Notes under the pieces: generated by a model
What the model was told of the DNA's origin: nothing
What the model saw: the letters and a program-made list of their open reading frames with translations, nothing else
Databases searched by the model: none
Program-made: the position numbers and the translations under genes
Shown here: one piece after another, positions 29,771 through 38,890 of the stretch
Position numbering within the stretch: position 1 is the stretch's first letter
How the letters are laid out: every line of letters begins with the position of its first letter
Assembly (NCBI GenBank): GCA_002708995.1
Contig: PAPT01000012.1
Coordinates: 1 to 54,687 of the forward strand
Length of the DNA: 54,687 nt
Direction of reading: 5' to 3'
DNA from: Geminicoccus sp.
Lineage (GTDB): Bacteria > Pseudomonadota > Alphaproteobacteria > UBA7985

Positions 29771-30961
29771 ATGGCTGTAGAGATTGTTGTCCCGGTTCTG
29801 GGCGAGTCCGTGACTGAAGCGACCGTTGCGCAATGGCTGAAGAAGCCGGGCGAAGCGGTGGCCGTGGATGAGCCGCTGGTCGAGCTGGAGACCGACAAGG
29901 TAACCCTCGAAGTGCCTGCGCCCGCCAACGGCACTATCGCCGCGATCAGTGTCGATACCGGTGCAACGGTCGAGGTTGGTGCCGTCCTGGGCATGATGGA
30001 GGCTGGCGACGCCCCAGCGGCGAAGGCCGAAGCGGCGCCTGCGCCTGCGCCAACGGCAGAGGCCAAGCCTGCACCTGCGCCCATAGCTGCACCTGCACCT
30101 GCACCCGCAGCCAAAGCCACCCGGCTCATGCCCGAAGATGCCCTCAAGGCCGCAGCGGAAGGCATCTGGCCCAAAGGCCACGGCGGCGTTAGCTCCTCGT
30201 CTGCAGGGGCGGCGCCCGCCAGCGACGCCAAGGGTGGCGCTCTGCCACCCCGTCAGCCTGGCGGCCCTGAAGAAATCGTGCCCATGTCCCGCCTGCGCCA
30301 GACCATCGCGCGGCGGCTCAAGGAGGCCCAGAACACCGCGGCCATGCTCACCACCTTCAACGATGTCGACATGTCAGCGGTCATGGCGCTGCGGAAGAGC
30401 CATCAGGATGCTTTCGTGAAAAAGTACGGCATCAAGCTCGGCTTCATGTCGTTCTTTGCGAAGGCTTGTATCGCGGCGCTGCAGGAGCTGCCGGCCGTAA
30501 ACGCGGAGATTTACGCTACCGACCTGATCTACAAGAATTACTACAACATCGGCGTGGCCGTCGGCACGGAGAACGGGCTGGTGGTGCCGGTAATCCGTGA
30601 CGCAGACCGCATGGGCTTTGCCCAGATCGAGTCCACCATCGCCGATTTCGGCAAACGTGCGCGTGACGGCAAGCTGTCCATGGCGGAGATGTCGGGCGGT
30701 ACCTTCACCATCTCCAACGGCGGGATTTACGGCTCTATGCTGTCGACCCCGATCCTGAACCAGCCGCAGAGCGCAATCCTGGGCATGCACCGGATCGAAG
30801 AACGCCCGGTTGCCGTGAACGGTGAAGTGGTGATTCGGCCGATGATGTATCTGGCCCTGTCCTACGACCATCGCATCATCGATGGCCGCGAGGCAGTGAC
30901 CTTCCTCGTGAAGGTCAAGGAGAACATCGAAGACCCCAGCCGGATGCTGTTCGAGGTCTAG
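29771..30961 (+). CDS. sucB: Dihydrolipoyl succinyltransferase (E2o), E3-binding domain not recognisable
   Basis: The E2 core of the 2-oxoglutarate dehydrogenase complex. The lipoyl domain (residues 1-77) carries the lipoyl Lys43 in ETDKVTLEV. An Ala/Pro linker follows to about residue 118. The catalytic domain (from about 165) has [17 protein letters not shown], the [13 protein letters not shown] loop and active-site YDHRIIDG near 365-372. The usual E1/E3 peripheral-subunit-binding domain is not recognisable between them: only a tail resembling its last helix ([15 protein letters not shown]) remains. The protein has 396 residues. AAGGAAG precedes the ATG. No lpd follows. Confidence 0.93.
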   Translation: MAVEIVVPVLGESVTEATVAQWLKKPGEAVAVDEPLVELETDKVTLEVPAPANGTIAAISVDTGATVEVGAVLGMMEAGDAPAAKAEAAPAPAPTAEAKPAPAPIAAPAPAPAAKATRLMPEDALKAAAEGIWPKGHGGVSSSSAGAAPASDAKGGALPPRQPGGPEEIVPMSRLRQTIARRLKEAQNTAAMLTTFNDVDMSAVMALRKSHQDAFVKKYGIKLGFMSFFAKACIAALQELPAVNAEIYATDLIYKNYYNIGVAVGTENGLVVPVIRDADRMGFAQIESTIADFGKRARDGKLSMAEMSGGTFTISNGGIYGSMLSTPILNQPQSAILGMHRIEERPVAVNGEVVIRPMMYLALSYDHRIIDGREAVTFLVKVKENIEDPSRMLFEV

Positions 30962-30967
30962 TCGCGG

Positions 30968-32172
30968 TCAACCTTCGCGCTGGGCCCGGTTCAGCGCCTG
31001 ATCGAGGTCGGTGATCAGGTCTTCGGCCAGTTCAAGCCCCACGCTCAGACGCAACAGATTCTTGGTGATGCCGACCGACCAGCGCTCCTCGTCGCTCAGC
31101 ACGCGATGGGTCGTGGTGGCCGGATGGGTCACCATGGATTTGCTGTCGCCCAGATTGTTTGAAATCCGGATCAGGTTGAGGCCATTGATGGCGCGTAAGG
31201 CCGAGGGCTGACCGCCCCGGACCTGAAACGCGACCAGCGTACCGCCGCTGGTCATCTGCTGCCCGGCAAGCGCGTGCTGCGGGTGGCTGGGCAGGCCGGG
31301 GTAAGACACCCGCTCGACGCCTGGATGGGTTTCGAGGAAACCGGCGATCGTGGCGGCGTTGCGCGCTATCTGCGACACGCGCAGATCGAGGGTCTCCAGC
31401 GACTTTGCCAGCGTCCAGGCGTTAAAGGGGCTGAGGCTCGGCCCGGTGTGGCGGACGAAGAACTGCAGATGTTCCTCGTAGAAAGCTTCCGAGCAGCAGA
31501 CGGCGCCGCCCAGACACCGCCCCTGACCGTCGATATGCTTGGTCGCCGAGTGGGTGACCACGTCGGCCCCTGCGGTGCGGCGCGCTGGACGCCGGGTGAG
31601 GCGAAGGCGTTGTCGACCACGAAGCAGACCCCTGCTGCCCGCGCAATGGCGCCGACGGCCGCGATATCCACCAGCGCAAGGGTCGGATTGGCCGGGGTTT
31701 TGCAGAAGAACACACGCGTCTGCGGCTTCACAGCCGCCTCCCACGCGGAGAGGTCGGTTCCGTCGACAAGGGTGCAGGTGATGCCGCGTCGGGGCAGCAG
31801 GCTGGTGATGACCTGCAGGCACGAGCCGAAAAGCGCCCGCGAGGCGACGACGTGATCGCCCGCCCGCAGCTGGCAGGCGAGGGCGGCGTACATGGCGGCC
31901 ATCCCGCTGGACAGCGCAACGCAGCGCTCGGTGCCTTCCAGCGCAGCCAGCCGACGTTCGAACAGGCTGACGGTCGGATTGCCGTAGCGTGAGTAGATGT
32001 AGCCCTCATCCTCGCCGCTGAAGCGGTCGGCGGCCTGCTTCGCGCTCTCGTAAACATAGCCTGAGGTCAGGTACAGCGCTTCGGCGGTCTCCCCGAAGCG
32101 GGAGCGGTCGAGGCCGTCGTGAACCAATTGCGTCTGGACCGATCAGCGGGGGCGGGCGGGGTGATCAAGCAT
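30968..32172 (-). pseudogene. O-succinylhomoserine sulfhydrylase (MetZ-type), nonsense codon and frameshift
   Basis: A PLP enzyme of the Cys/Met metabolism family, closest to MetZ: FGETAEALYLTSGYVYESA, YIYSRYGNPTVSLFE, then after a shift HSATKHIDGQGR (PLP Lys) and SNNLGDSKSMVTHPATTTH. Two lesions are visible. From ATG 32172, codon 10 is TGA (32143-32145), probably TGG in the ancestor, followed in frame by SVQTQLVHDG. Near 31570 one base is missing from a G run (minus strand), so the frame 31366-32127 moves to 30968-31822 at VQRAAPQG. Restart at TTG 32127 could bypass the first lesion but not the second. A sequencing error remains possible for the homopolymer. Confidence 0.85.
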
Positions 32173-32183
32173 GGGTGGAATGT

Positions 32184-32261
32184 CCGAAATCGCTTGGCTT
32201 GTGCCGGGATTTCGGTACTTTAGGCCTGAGACGTCAATTTCCCACAAAAAAGCGAAATCCC
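32184..32261. promoter_or_regulatory. Candidate Lrp-type operator between metZ and lrp
   Basis: CCGAAATC (32184-32191) and GATTTCGG (32208-32215) form a perfect inverted repeat. GGGATTTCG (32206-32214) and CGAAATCCC (32253-32261) form a second, 9-bp one. The three half-sites are spaced about two helical turns apart and lie in an AT-rich divergent promoter region. AsnC/Lrp regulators typically bind such arrays and control the adjacent gene. Confidence 0.5.
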
Positions 32262-32331
32262 AGCTATATTTCTGCTGTTTGCAGATTGGCGGTGAAAAAA
32301 TCTTTCCAAAACAGAATTGCGAGGAAATCAG

Positions 32332-32787
32332 ATGCAGTTGGACGAGACTGACCAGAAAATTCTCCGGCTGATCCAGCTCGATGCCACGCTGCCGCTGGAA
32401 GAAATCGCGCGGCGGATCGGTTCGACCAAATCGCCGGTCTGGAACCGCATCAAAAAGCTCAAGGCGGCCGGCGTCATCGACCGTGAAGTCGCCATCCTGA
32501 ACGCCGAGAAAATCGGGCTGACGGAGACGTTCTTCATCTCGATCCGCACCGACCAGCACACTAGCGACTGGCTGGGTCGGTTTACCGAGATCGTCAATGA
32601 AATGCCGGAGATCCTCGAGTGCCACCGGCTGACCGGTGAGGTCGACTACATCATGAAGGTACGGGTGGCGAGCACACGCGACTTCGACCTGTTCTACAAG
32701 CGCTTTATCGGGCGGATTAACCTGTTCAACGTGACCTCAAGCCTGTCGATGGAAGTGATCAAGGAGACCACGGCCATCAAGGTCTGA
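32332..32787 (+). CDS. Lrp/AsnC family regulator
   Basis: This 151-residue regulator has an N-terminal winged helix (DETDQKILRLIQLDATLPLEEIARRIGSTKSPVWNRIKKLKAAGVI) and a C-terminal RAM ligand-binding domain (ILECHRLTGEVDYIMKVRV). GAGGA lies upstream of the ATG at 32332. It is divergent from metZ by 159 bases with candidate operators between. By analogy it may sense an amino acid such as methionine and control metZ. The target gene is broken here. Confidence 0.92.
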   Translation: MQLDETDQKILRLIQLDATLPLEEIARRIGSTKSPVWNRIKKLKAAGVIDREVAILNAEKIGLTETFFISIRTDQHTSDWLGRFTEIVNEMPEILECHRLTGEVDYIMKVRVASTRDFDLFYKRFIGRINLFNVTSSLSMEVIKETTAIKV

Positions 32788-32830
32788 TCGCGTTCAGATT
32801 CGGATAAGCCCCGTTGGTCAGCTGCCCGGG

Positions 32831-34333
32831 TCAGCCGCCGTTGAGCGGGTTGAAGAACAGGAAGGTCACGACGACGAACAGCGGCATCAGAATACCGCAC
32901 GACCACAGCATATAGCCGAAGAACGACGGCATCTTGATCCCGCGGTCTTCTGCGATCGAGCGCACCATGAAGTTCGGCGCATTACCGATGTAGGTCACCG
33001 CCCCCATGAACACGGCGCCCGCGGAGATCGCCAGCAGGGTGCCCGAAAGCTCACCCATCAGTTGCTCCGGATCACCGCCCGCGGTGTTGAAGAACACCAG
33101 ATAGGTCGGCGCGTTATCGAGGAAGCTCGACAGGATACCCGTCGCCCAGAAGTAGGCCGCGTTAAGCGGTGTCCCGTCGGCTCGCGTTACCCCGTCGATG
33201 ACCCAGCCAAGCGCACCCGCAGAGCCTGCGCGCAGGATCGCCAGCGCGGGAATGATGGTCATGAAGATACCGGCAAACAGGGTCGCGACCTCGATGATCG
33301 GGAACCAGGTGAAGCCGTTGAGCTTCCGGCTTTCGTTCGCTGTCAGGATCAGCGACAGCCCCGCCAGCCCGAGTAGGCCTAAGTCACGGATCAGGTTCGC
33401 GATCTTGATATCGACCCCGTAGATCATGAAGTAGGCCTCAGTCCCCAAGGGCGCCGGCAGGTCAGCTGCAAAGCCGGAGTACAGGACGAACAGCACCACC
33501 CCGGCGAGCAGCAGCAGGTTCACGCTTCCCTCCAGCCCCAGGCGCTCGCCTCCCTTGCCGGTCTCGATGTTGTTCATCGGCAGGGTCTCGCCTTCGCGGC
33601 GGCTCAGCACGGTGTCGACGATGTAGTAGAGCCCCAGCAGCAGCACCGAGAGCATCAGCATCGGGAAGAACATCGCCGTGGTCGGCCAGAAGAAGCTCAC
33701 GCCCTTAAGGAAGCCGAGGAACAGCGGCGGGTCACCCAGCGGTGACAGCGAGCCACCGATATTGGCGACCAGAAAGATGAAGAAGACGATGGTGTGGACG
33801 CGGTGCTTGCGGTGGTCGTTGGCCCGGCACAGCGGCCGGATCAGCAGCATGGCGGCACCCGTGGTGCCCATGAACGAGGCCAGCACGGTGCCGATAGCCA
33901 GAATGCCGGTGTTCAGCGCAGGCGTGCCGACCAGCGATCCCTTGATCCGGACCCCGCCGGAAATGGTGAACAGGGCGAACAACAGGATGATAAACGGCAG
34001 GTATTCGTGCGCAATGGTCTCCCACGCGAGGAACGCGGTCGTCCCCCAGCCGTAGACGATCAGGCACGGCAGTAGGAAGGCGATGGCCCAACCCAGCGAT
34101 ATCTTACCGAAGTGATGGTGCCAGATGCGCGGCAGGAACAGCGGCATAAACGCGATCGACAGCAGGATGCCGATAAAGGGCAGGATCCACAACAGGTTCA
34201 GTTCGGCCCCGGGCAGATACTTGCCCTCACCACCGCCGGCGCCATAGGCCAGACCCGCCGTACCCAATCCAGCTGTCATCAGGAGGATGAACAGGGCCAG
34301 AATGGAACGGCGGGGGCTGAAGACGCGGGGCAT
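32831..34333 (-). CDS. Na+/H+ antiporter, NhaD-type (CitMHS-like)
   Basis: A 500-residue inner membrane protein of the ion transporter superfamily with about 12-13 helices. Motifs match NhaD-like antiporters: SFMGTTGAAMLLIRPLCRAN, FIFLVANIGGSLSPLGDPPLFLGFLKGV, SSFLDNAPTYLVFFN and YIGNAPNFMVRSIAEDRG. Conserved polar residues in these loops form the ion site. Its likely role is Na+ export in a marine or alkaline setting. I chose the ATG at 34333 because AGGA lies at the right distance; six residues earlier another ATG exists without one. It lies 42 bases after bpt on the same strand. Confidence 0.88.
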   Translation of the reverse strand: MPRVFSPRRSILALFILLMTAGLGTAGLAYGAGGGEGKYLPGAELNLLWILPFIGILLSIAFMPLFLPRIWHHHFGKISLGWAIAFLLPCLIVYGWGTTAFLAWETIAHEYLPFIILLFALFTISGGVRIKGSLVGTPALNTGILAIGTVLASFMGTTGAAMLLIRPLCRANDHRKHRVHTIVFFIFLVANIGGSLSPLGDPPLFLGFLKGVSFFWPTTAMFFPMLMLSVLLLGLYYIVDTVLSRREGETLPMNNIETGKGGERLGLEGSVNLLLLAGVVLFVLYSGFAADLPAPLGTEAYFMIYGVDIKIANLIRDLGLLGLAGLSLILTANESRKLNGFTWFPIIEVATLFAGIFMTIIPALAILRAGSAGALGWVIDGVTRADGTPLNAAYFWATGILSSFLDNAPTYLVFFNTAGGDPEQLMGELSGTLLAISAGAVFMGAVTYIGNAPNFMVRSIAEDRGIKMPSFFGYMLWSCGILMPLFVVVTFLFFNPLNGG

Positions 34334-34375
34334 GGGGTATCCTGAAGTCATTCGAAAGCGTGTTGCGTCCTTGAA

Positions 34376-35134
34376 CTAGGACGTGCCGGGTTCGGATGCA
34401 ACCGACAGCCACTGACCCTTGTCATGCACTTCGACGCCGGAAAACCGGTTCTTGTAGTCCATGGTGGTCGAACCTTCGATCCAATAGCCCAGATAGAGCT
34501 TGGAGAGGCCGACATCGGCGAGGTGCTCGACGGCATCGAGAATGCAGAATGTACCCAGCGACCGGCGGGTGTCTTCGGTGTCGAAGAACGAGTAGACCGC
34601 GGAAAACCCGTCGGCCATGACGTCGTACAGCATGCAGGCGCGCAGACTGCCCTCGGCATCGCGCCATTCCAGCAGGCCACTCTCGACCGTGGTCTGCTCG
34701 ATCATCATGCGCAGGTCATCGGGCGTCATAAGCGCCATTTCCGAATCACCGTGGCGGTTGCGGATGTAGCCGTCGAACAGCGTCCAGTGCTCGGTGCTGC
34801 ACCGGGCAGGCTGCACGCTCCGGCTCAGGTCGGCATTGCGGCGCATGATCTTGGCCTGCGTCCGCGAGGGCCGGTGCCGGGCAACGTCGATGCGGGCCGA
34901 CTTGCAGGCGTTGCAGGACGGGCAGGCCGGGCGGTAGGCGATCTCGTGGCTGCGGCGGAAGCCCGACCAACTCAGCTGATCGAAAGATTCTTCGTCGCCG
35001 AAATCCAGTGCGGTGATCAGTTTGCGCTCGGTCCGGTGGGGCAGGTAGGGGCAGGGCGCCGGCGCGGTCATGTAAAACACCCGTTCGATCTGCGACCAGT
35101 CGTTGCGCAGGAAGCTCTGGTTGGCTTTCGACAT
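34376..35134 (-). CDS. bpt: Aspartate/glutamate leucyltransferase (Bpt)
   Basis: Transfers Leu from Leu-tRNA to proteins with N-terminal Asp or Glu, making them ClpS/ClpAP substrates. The 252-residue protein has the N-terminal Cys motif (CPYLPHRTERKLITAL, ACPSCNACKSARIDV) of the ATE/Bpt family, then RNRHGDSEMALMT and LYDVMADGFSAVYSFFDTEDTRRSLGTFCILDAVEHLADVGLSKLYLGYWIEGSTTMDYK. Together with clpS-clpA in the window it outlines an N-degron pathway. It is first in a pair with the antiporter gene and divergent from ilvD. Confidence 0.93.
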   Translation of the reverse strand: MSKANQSFLRNDWSQIERVFYMTAPAPCPYLPHRTERKLITALDFGDEESFDQLSWSGFRRSHEIAYRPACPSCNACKSARIDVARHRPSRTQAKIMRRNADLSRSVQPARCSTEHWTLFDGYIRNRHGDSEMALMTPDDLRMMIEQTTVESGLLEWRDAEGSLRACMLYDVMADGFSAVYSFFDTEDTRRSLGTFCILDAVEHLADVGLSKLYLGYWIEGSTTMDYKNRFSGVEVHDKGQWLSVASEPGTS

Positions 35135-35323
35135 GGGATAAAGGAGTGGCGGCTCTCATCCCTGCCGTCAAGATGCAGGACCGCGCAGTCTGACACCTGC
35201 CTGACCGGCGGCCGCGTCAAAAACACGGTGAGATGCAGCCGGGGTTCAATTGCCAAGCCCGCTAAGGGCCTTTAGAACGGTTCCACTCTGTCTTGAAATA
35301 TCTCCGGGAGGACGTCCGTCGTT

Positions 35324-37051
35324 ATGGGCGCAGAAAAGAAGTTCGACAAATCGAAGCTGCCAAGCCGTCACACCACGGTCGGGCCAGAGCGGGCGCCGCA
35401 CCGTTCCTACCTTCACGCCATGGGGCTGGGTGACGATGAGATCGCCCGCCCTCTGATCGGCGTTGCCACCACGTGGAACGAGGCTGCCCCCTGTAACATC
35501 TCACTTTCGCGTCAGGCGCAGGTCGTCAAGCGCGGGGTCGAGCTGGCGCAGGGTACGCCGCGCGAGTTTACCACCATCACCGTCACCGACGGTATCGCCA
35601 TGGGTCACGAGGGCATGAAGTCCTCGCTGGTCTCGCGCGAAGTCATCGCTGACTCGGTCGAGCTGACCATGCGTGGGCACTGCTACGACGGCCTTGTTGG
35701 TCTGGCGGGCTGTGACAAGTCGCTGCCCGGAATGATGATGGCCATGGTGCGGCTCAACGTGCCGTCGGTCTTCCTTTACGGCGGGTCGATCCTGCCCGGC
35801 TCGTTCAAGGGCCGCGACGTGACCGTGCAGGATCTGTTCGAGGCTGTCGGCCAGCACGCTGTCGGTGCGATGAACGACGAGGATCTGCACCTGCTCGAGT
35901 GTATGGCCTGCCCTTCGGCCGGCTCCTGCGGCGCGCAGTTTACCGCCAACACCATGGCTTGTGTGTCCGAAGCCATCGGCCTCGCCCTGCCGCACTCGGC
36001 CGGCGCACCGGCGCCTTACGAGATCCGCGACACCTACGCTCACAAGTCAGGTGAGGCGGTGATGGACCTGATCGGGCTGAACCTGCGCCCGCGCGACATC
36101 GTCACCCGCAAGTCGCTGGAGAACGCCGCCCGCGTGGTCGCGGCAACCGGTGGTTCGACCAACGCCGGTCTGCACCTGCCGGCCATTGCTAACGAGTGCG
36201 GGATCGACTTCGACCTGCACGACGTCTGCGACATCTTCCGCGACACGCCTTACATCGCCGACCTCAAGCCCGGTGGTAAGTACGTGGCCAAGGATCTGTT
36301 CGAGATCGGCGGTGTGCCGATCGTGATCAAGGCGCTGATCGAAGGCGGCTACATCCACACCGACTGCATCACGGTCACCGGCAAGACCATTGGCGAGAAC
36401 CATGAAGCCGTTGCCTTCCCCGAGGGCAACAAGATCATATACCCGGTTTCCAACCCGATCACGCCGACCGGCGGTGTTGTCGGCCTGCGCGGCAACATTG
36501 CGCCAGAGGGCGCCATCGTAAAGGTTGCGGGCATGGCCAAGCAGCAGTTCACCGGCCCCGCGCGCGTGTTTGAGTGCGAAGAAGACTGCTTTGCCGCCGT
36601 GCAGAAGGGCGACTACGAAGACGGCGAAGTGCTGGTCATCCGCAACGAAGGCCCGAAGGGTGGGCCGGGCATGCGCGAGATGCTGTCGACCACGGCGGCG
36701 ATCTACGGTCAAGGCCGCGGCGACAGGGTGGCACTGATCACCGACGGCCGCTTCTCCGGCGCGACCCGCGGCTTCTGCATCGGCCATGTCGGCCCGGAAG
36801 CTGCTGTGGGTGGCCCGATCGGCCTGCTCCGCAACGGTGACACCATCTCCATCGATGCCGTCGCCGGGACGATCGAGGTTGATCTCAGCGATGAGGAACT
36901 GGAAAGCCGCCGCGCGGACTGGAAGCCCCAGCCGCACAACTACAACGCCGGCGCGATCTGGCGCTACGCTCAGACGGTTGGTTCAGCCGAGCAGGGTGCG
37001 GTCTGTCACCCCGGCGCCAAGGGCGAAACCCACGTCTACGCCGATATCTGA
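35324..37051 (+). CDS. ilvD: Dihydroxy-acid dehydratase
   Basis: Catalyses the third step of branched-chain amino acid synthesis. The 575-residue enzyme has the three Fe-S cluster Cys (Cys57 in WNEAAPCN, Cys130 in [10 protein letters not shown], Cys202 in [16 protein letters not shown]), the Mg-site region [17 protein letters not shown] and the C-terminal [21 protein letters not shown]. The length and sequence fit the shorter, [2Fe-2S]-type clade. GGGAGG lies upstream, slightly far from the ATG (12 bases). The enzyme is complete. Confidence 0.97.
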   Translation: MGAEKKFDKSKLPSRHTTVGPERAPHRSYLHAMGLGDDEIARPLIGVATTWNEAAPCNISLSRQAQVVKRGVELAQGTPREFTTITVTDGIAMGHEGMKSSLVSREVIADSVELTMRGHCYDGLVGLAGCDKSLPGMMMAMVRLNVPSVFLYGGSILPGSFKGRDVTVQDLFEAVGQHAVGAMNDEDLHLLECMACPSAGSCGAQFTANTMACVSEAIGLALPHSAGAPAPYEIRDTYAHKSGEAVMDLIGLNLRPRDIVTRKSLENAARVVAATGGSTNAGLHLPAIANECGIDFDLHDVCDIFRDTPYIADLKPGGKYVAKDLFEIGGVPIVIKALIEGGYIHTDCITVTGKTIGENHEAVAFPEGNKIIYPVSNPITPTGGVVGLRGNIAPEGAIVKVAGMAKQQFTGPARVFECEEDCFAAVQKGDYEDGEVLVIRNEGPKGGPGMREMLSTTAAIYGQGRGDRVALITDGRFSGATRGFCIGHVGPEAAVGGPIGLLRNGDTISIDAVAGTIEVDLSDEELESRRADWKPQPHNYNAGAIWRYAQTVGSAEQGAVCHPGAKGETHVYADI

Positions 37052-37133
37052 ATTCGGTCCTGTAGCGGCAGAGAGAAAGAGACGGGCCGGGCCCGCAGCG
37101 CCAGCGAGCGCCGGGCCTAGTTCCATTTGAGTT

Positions 37134-37631
37134 ATGAAAGAACTGGTCAAATCCCTCTTTGGGAGCAAGGATGAACAGAGCTCGGAAATGGGTGCTGTCT
37201 TCGCCGATATTGCCACCACCATCCGCGATGAGGATGAGGAGCAGGCGCAGGCCGAGGCTGAGGATGACAAGGCCGAGGCGACCTTCGCGCCGTTTTCGCT
37301 GGAAACCGTGGAAACCGACGACGGTACGGTGCTCTATCGCATCGTAGGGGCTGAGGATATCGCCGAGTCGGACGACTATCTGCAAACCCGCAACGGGCAG
37401 GGTGGGGCGACCTCCTGGACCGAGCTGGTGCGGGGCGCGCTGCACCTCTCCGGGCAGGCGGAGATCCTCAACGATCTGTGGTTCCGATCGACAGACGAGC
37501 AGTTTATCGCCGAGACCGCCAATGCCGCCGAAGCGGCTGCGGTCGCCGGGCTGGCGCAGGCCATGCACTGGGACCGCGCGATGATGGATGCGGCCATCGA
37601 CTGGGCGCAGCAGCAGGGGTTCTGGGGTTAG
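37134..37631 (+). CDS. Hypothetical acidic protein
   Basis: A 165-residue cytosolic protein with no signal peptide. An acidic, Glu/Asp/Ala-rich linker (about residues 30-48) separates a short N-terminal helix from a folded part (residues about 50-165) ending in QQGFWG. The latter has FAPFSLETVETDDGTVLYRIVG and a helical DRAMMDAAIDWAQQQGFWG tail. No family is recognised. The ribosome site is weak. It lies 82 bases after ilvD, behind a GC-rich hairpin-prone stretch, and converges with xthA. Confidence 0.6.
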   Translation: MKELVKSLFGSKDEQSSEMGAVFADIATTIRDEDEEQAQAEAEDDKAEATFAPFSLETVETDDGTVLYRIVGAEDIAESDDYLQTRNGQGGATSWTELVRGALHLSGQAEILNDLWFRSTDEQFIAETANAAEAAAVAGLAQAMHWDRAMMDAAIDWAQQQGFWG

Positions 37632-37684
37632 GCCGTTCCAGCCGCCGCTCAGGCGTCCAGGTCTTCAGTTGAAGAGAGTGAGTG

Positions 37685-38455
37685 TCAGGCGAATTCGGCC
37701 CACACCGGCGTGTGGTCCGAGGCCTTTTCCTGCGCGCGCGGGCTGCGGTCGATGCCCGCGCCAGTGAGCCGGTCGGCGGCCTGCGGTGAGGCGAGGATAA
37801 AGTCGATCCGCCAGCCGTGGTCCTTGTCGTAGGCCCCGCGCTGATAATCCCAGTAGGAAAACTGCCCCGGGCGCGGGTCGAAGACCCGGAAGCTGTCGGT
37901 CAGCCCGAGGTTGAGCAGCCGGTAGAAGCGATCCTTGCTCTCCGGGCGCCCGAGGGCATCGCCGGCCATGGCGCGCGGGTCGTAGACGTCGGCATCGGTG
38001 GGAATGACGTTGTAGTCACCGCAGAGCACGAAGGGCTGTTCGGTGCGCAGCAGCGCCTTAGCGTGGTCGATCAGACGGTCCATCCACGCCAGCTTGTGGT
38101 CGAATTTCGGCCCCGGCACCGGATTGCCGTTGGGCAGGTACAGACCCCCGACGATGAAGCCGCTTTCCGTCTCGACCTCGAGGTATCGCGCCTGCTCATC
38201 CTCCTCGTCACCGGGCAGCGCGCGCAGACGTGTGGTGATCGGTGTGCGGGATAGGATGGCAACCCCGTTGTAGCTCTTCTGTCCGACGACAGCGGCGTGG
38301 TAGCCTGCGGCCTCGATCTCAGCGATGGGAAATTGCTCGTCCTGGGCTTTGATTTCCTGCAGGCACACGACATCGGGGCTGAACGCTGCGAGCCAGTCGG
38401 TGATATTGGGCAAGCGTGCCCGGATGGAATTGACGTTGAAGCTGGCGATTTTCAC
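37685..38455 (-). CDS. xthA: Exodeoxyribonuclease III
   Basis: An AP endonuclease and 3'-exonuclease of base excision repair. The 256-residue protein has the EEP-fold motifs in order: SFNVNSIRARL, CLQEIKAQDEQFP (metal-binding Glu), GVAILSR, GDYNVIPTDADVYDP, and the C-terminal WRIDFILAS and KASDHTPVWAEF with the catalytic Asp-His pair. It starts at GTG and lies 11 bases after erpA on the same strand, the usual alphaproteobacterial arrangement. Confidence 0.96.
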   Translation of the reverse strand: MKIASFNVNSIRARLPNITDWLAAFSPDVVCLQEIKAQDEQFPIAEIEAAGYHAAVVGQKSYNGVAILSRTPITTRLRALPGDEEDEQARYLEVETESGFIVGGLYLPNGNPVPGPKFDHKLAWMDRLIDHAKALLRTEQPFVLCGDYNVIPTDADVYDPRAMAGDALGRPESKDRFYRLLNLGLTDSFRVFDPRPGQFSYWDYQRGAYDKDHGWRIDFILASPQAADRLTGAGIDRSPRAQEKASDHTPVWAEFA

Positions 38456-38466
38456 GCGGGCGGCAC

Positions 38467-38823
38467 TCAGAACACGCTGAACGAAGTGCCGCAGCCGCAG
38501 GACGCGGTGGCGTTCGGGTTGTTGATCTTGAACGCCGCACCGATCAACTCGTCGACGAAATCGACTTCGGACCCGATCATGAATTCCATGGACGTGTCGT
38601 CGACCAGCAGCTTGACCCCGTCGGTCTCGAACACCCGGTCATCGCCCTGCACGGCATCGTCGAAGTCGATCTTGTACTGGAAACCCGAGCAGCCGCCCCC
38701 CAGCACCGAAACGCGCAGATGCAGCGCCGGATTGCCCTCCAGCTCGCGCAGGGTCTGGACCCGGGCGGCGGCGGCGGCGGTGAGGATGACAGTCCCGCTG
38801 TCTTCTGGTCTATCCAAAGACAT
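38467..38823 (-). CDS. erpA: ErpA-type iron-sulfur cluster insertion protein
   Basis: An A-type carrier that hands Fe-S clusters to apoproteins. The 118-residue protein has the three ligand Cys: Cys45 in GGGCSGFQY and Cys109, Cys111 in SCGCGTSF. The spacing and VLTAAAAARV-like start fit ErpA/IscA. Likely clients in this window are IlvD and Nth. It heads an operon with xthA and is divergent from dgt. Confidence 0.92.
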   Translation of the reverse strand: MSLDRPEDSGTVILTAAAAARVQTLRELEGNPALHLRVSVLGGGCSGFQYKIDFDDAVQGDDRVFETDGVKLLVDDTSMEFMIGSEVDFVDELIGAAFKINNPNATASCGCGTSFSVF

Positions 38824-38890
38824 TCTTTGAGAGTACGCAGGGACGACCCATCCTTCAAGTGTGAACTCGGTAAATCCGGATCAAATTGAG

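Noticed and set aside
37090-37120. GC-rich hairpin after ilvD as a terminator
   Set aside because: GGCCCG/CGGGCC can pair but there is no T-tract, and the pairing is short for this GC level.
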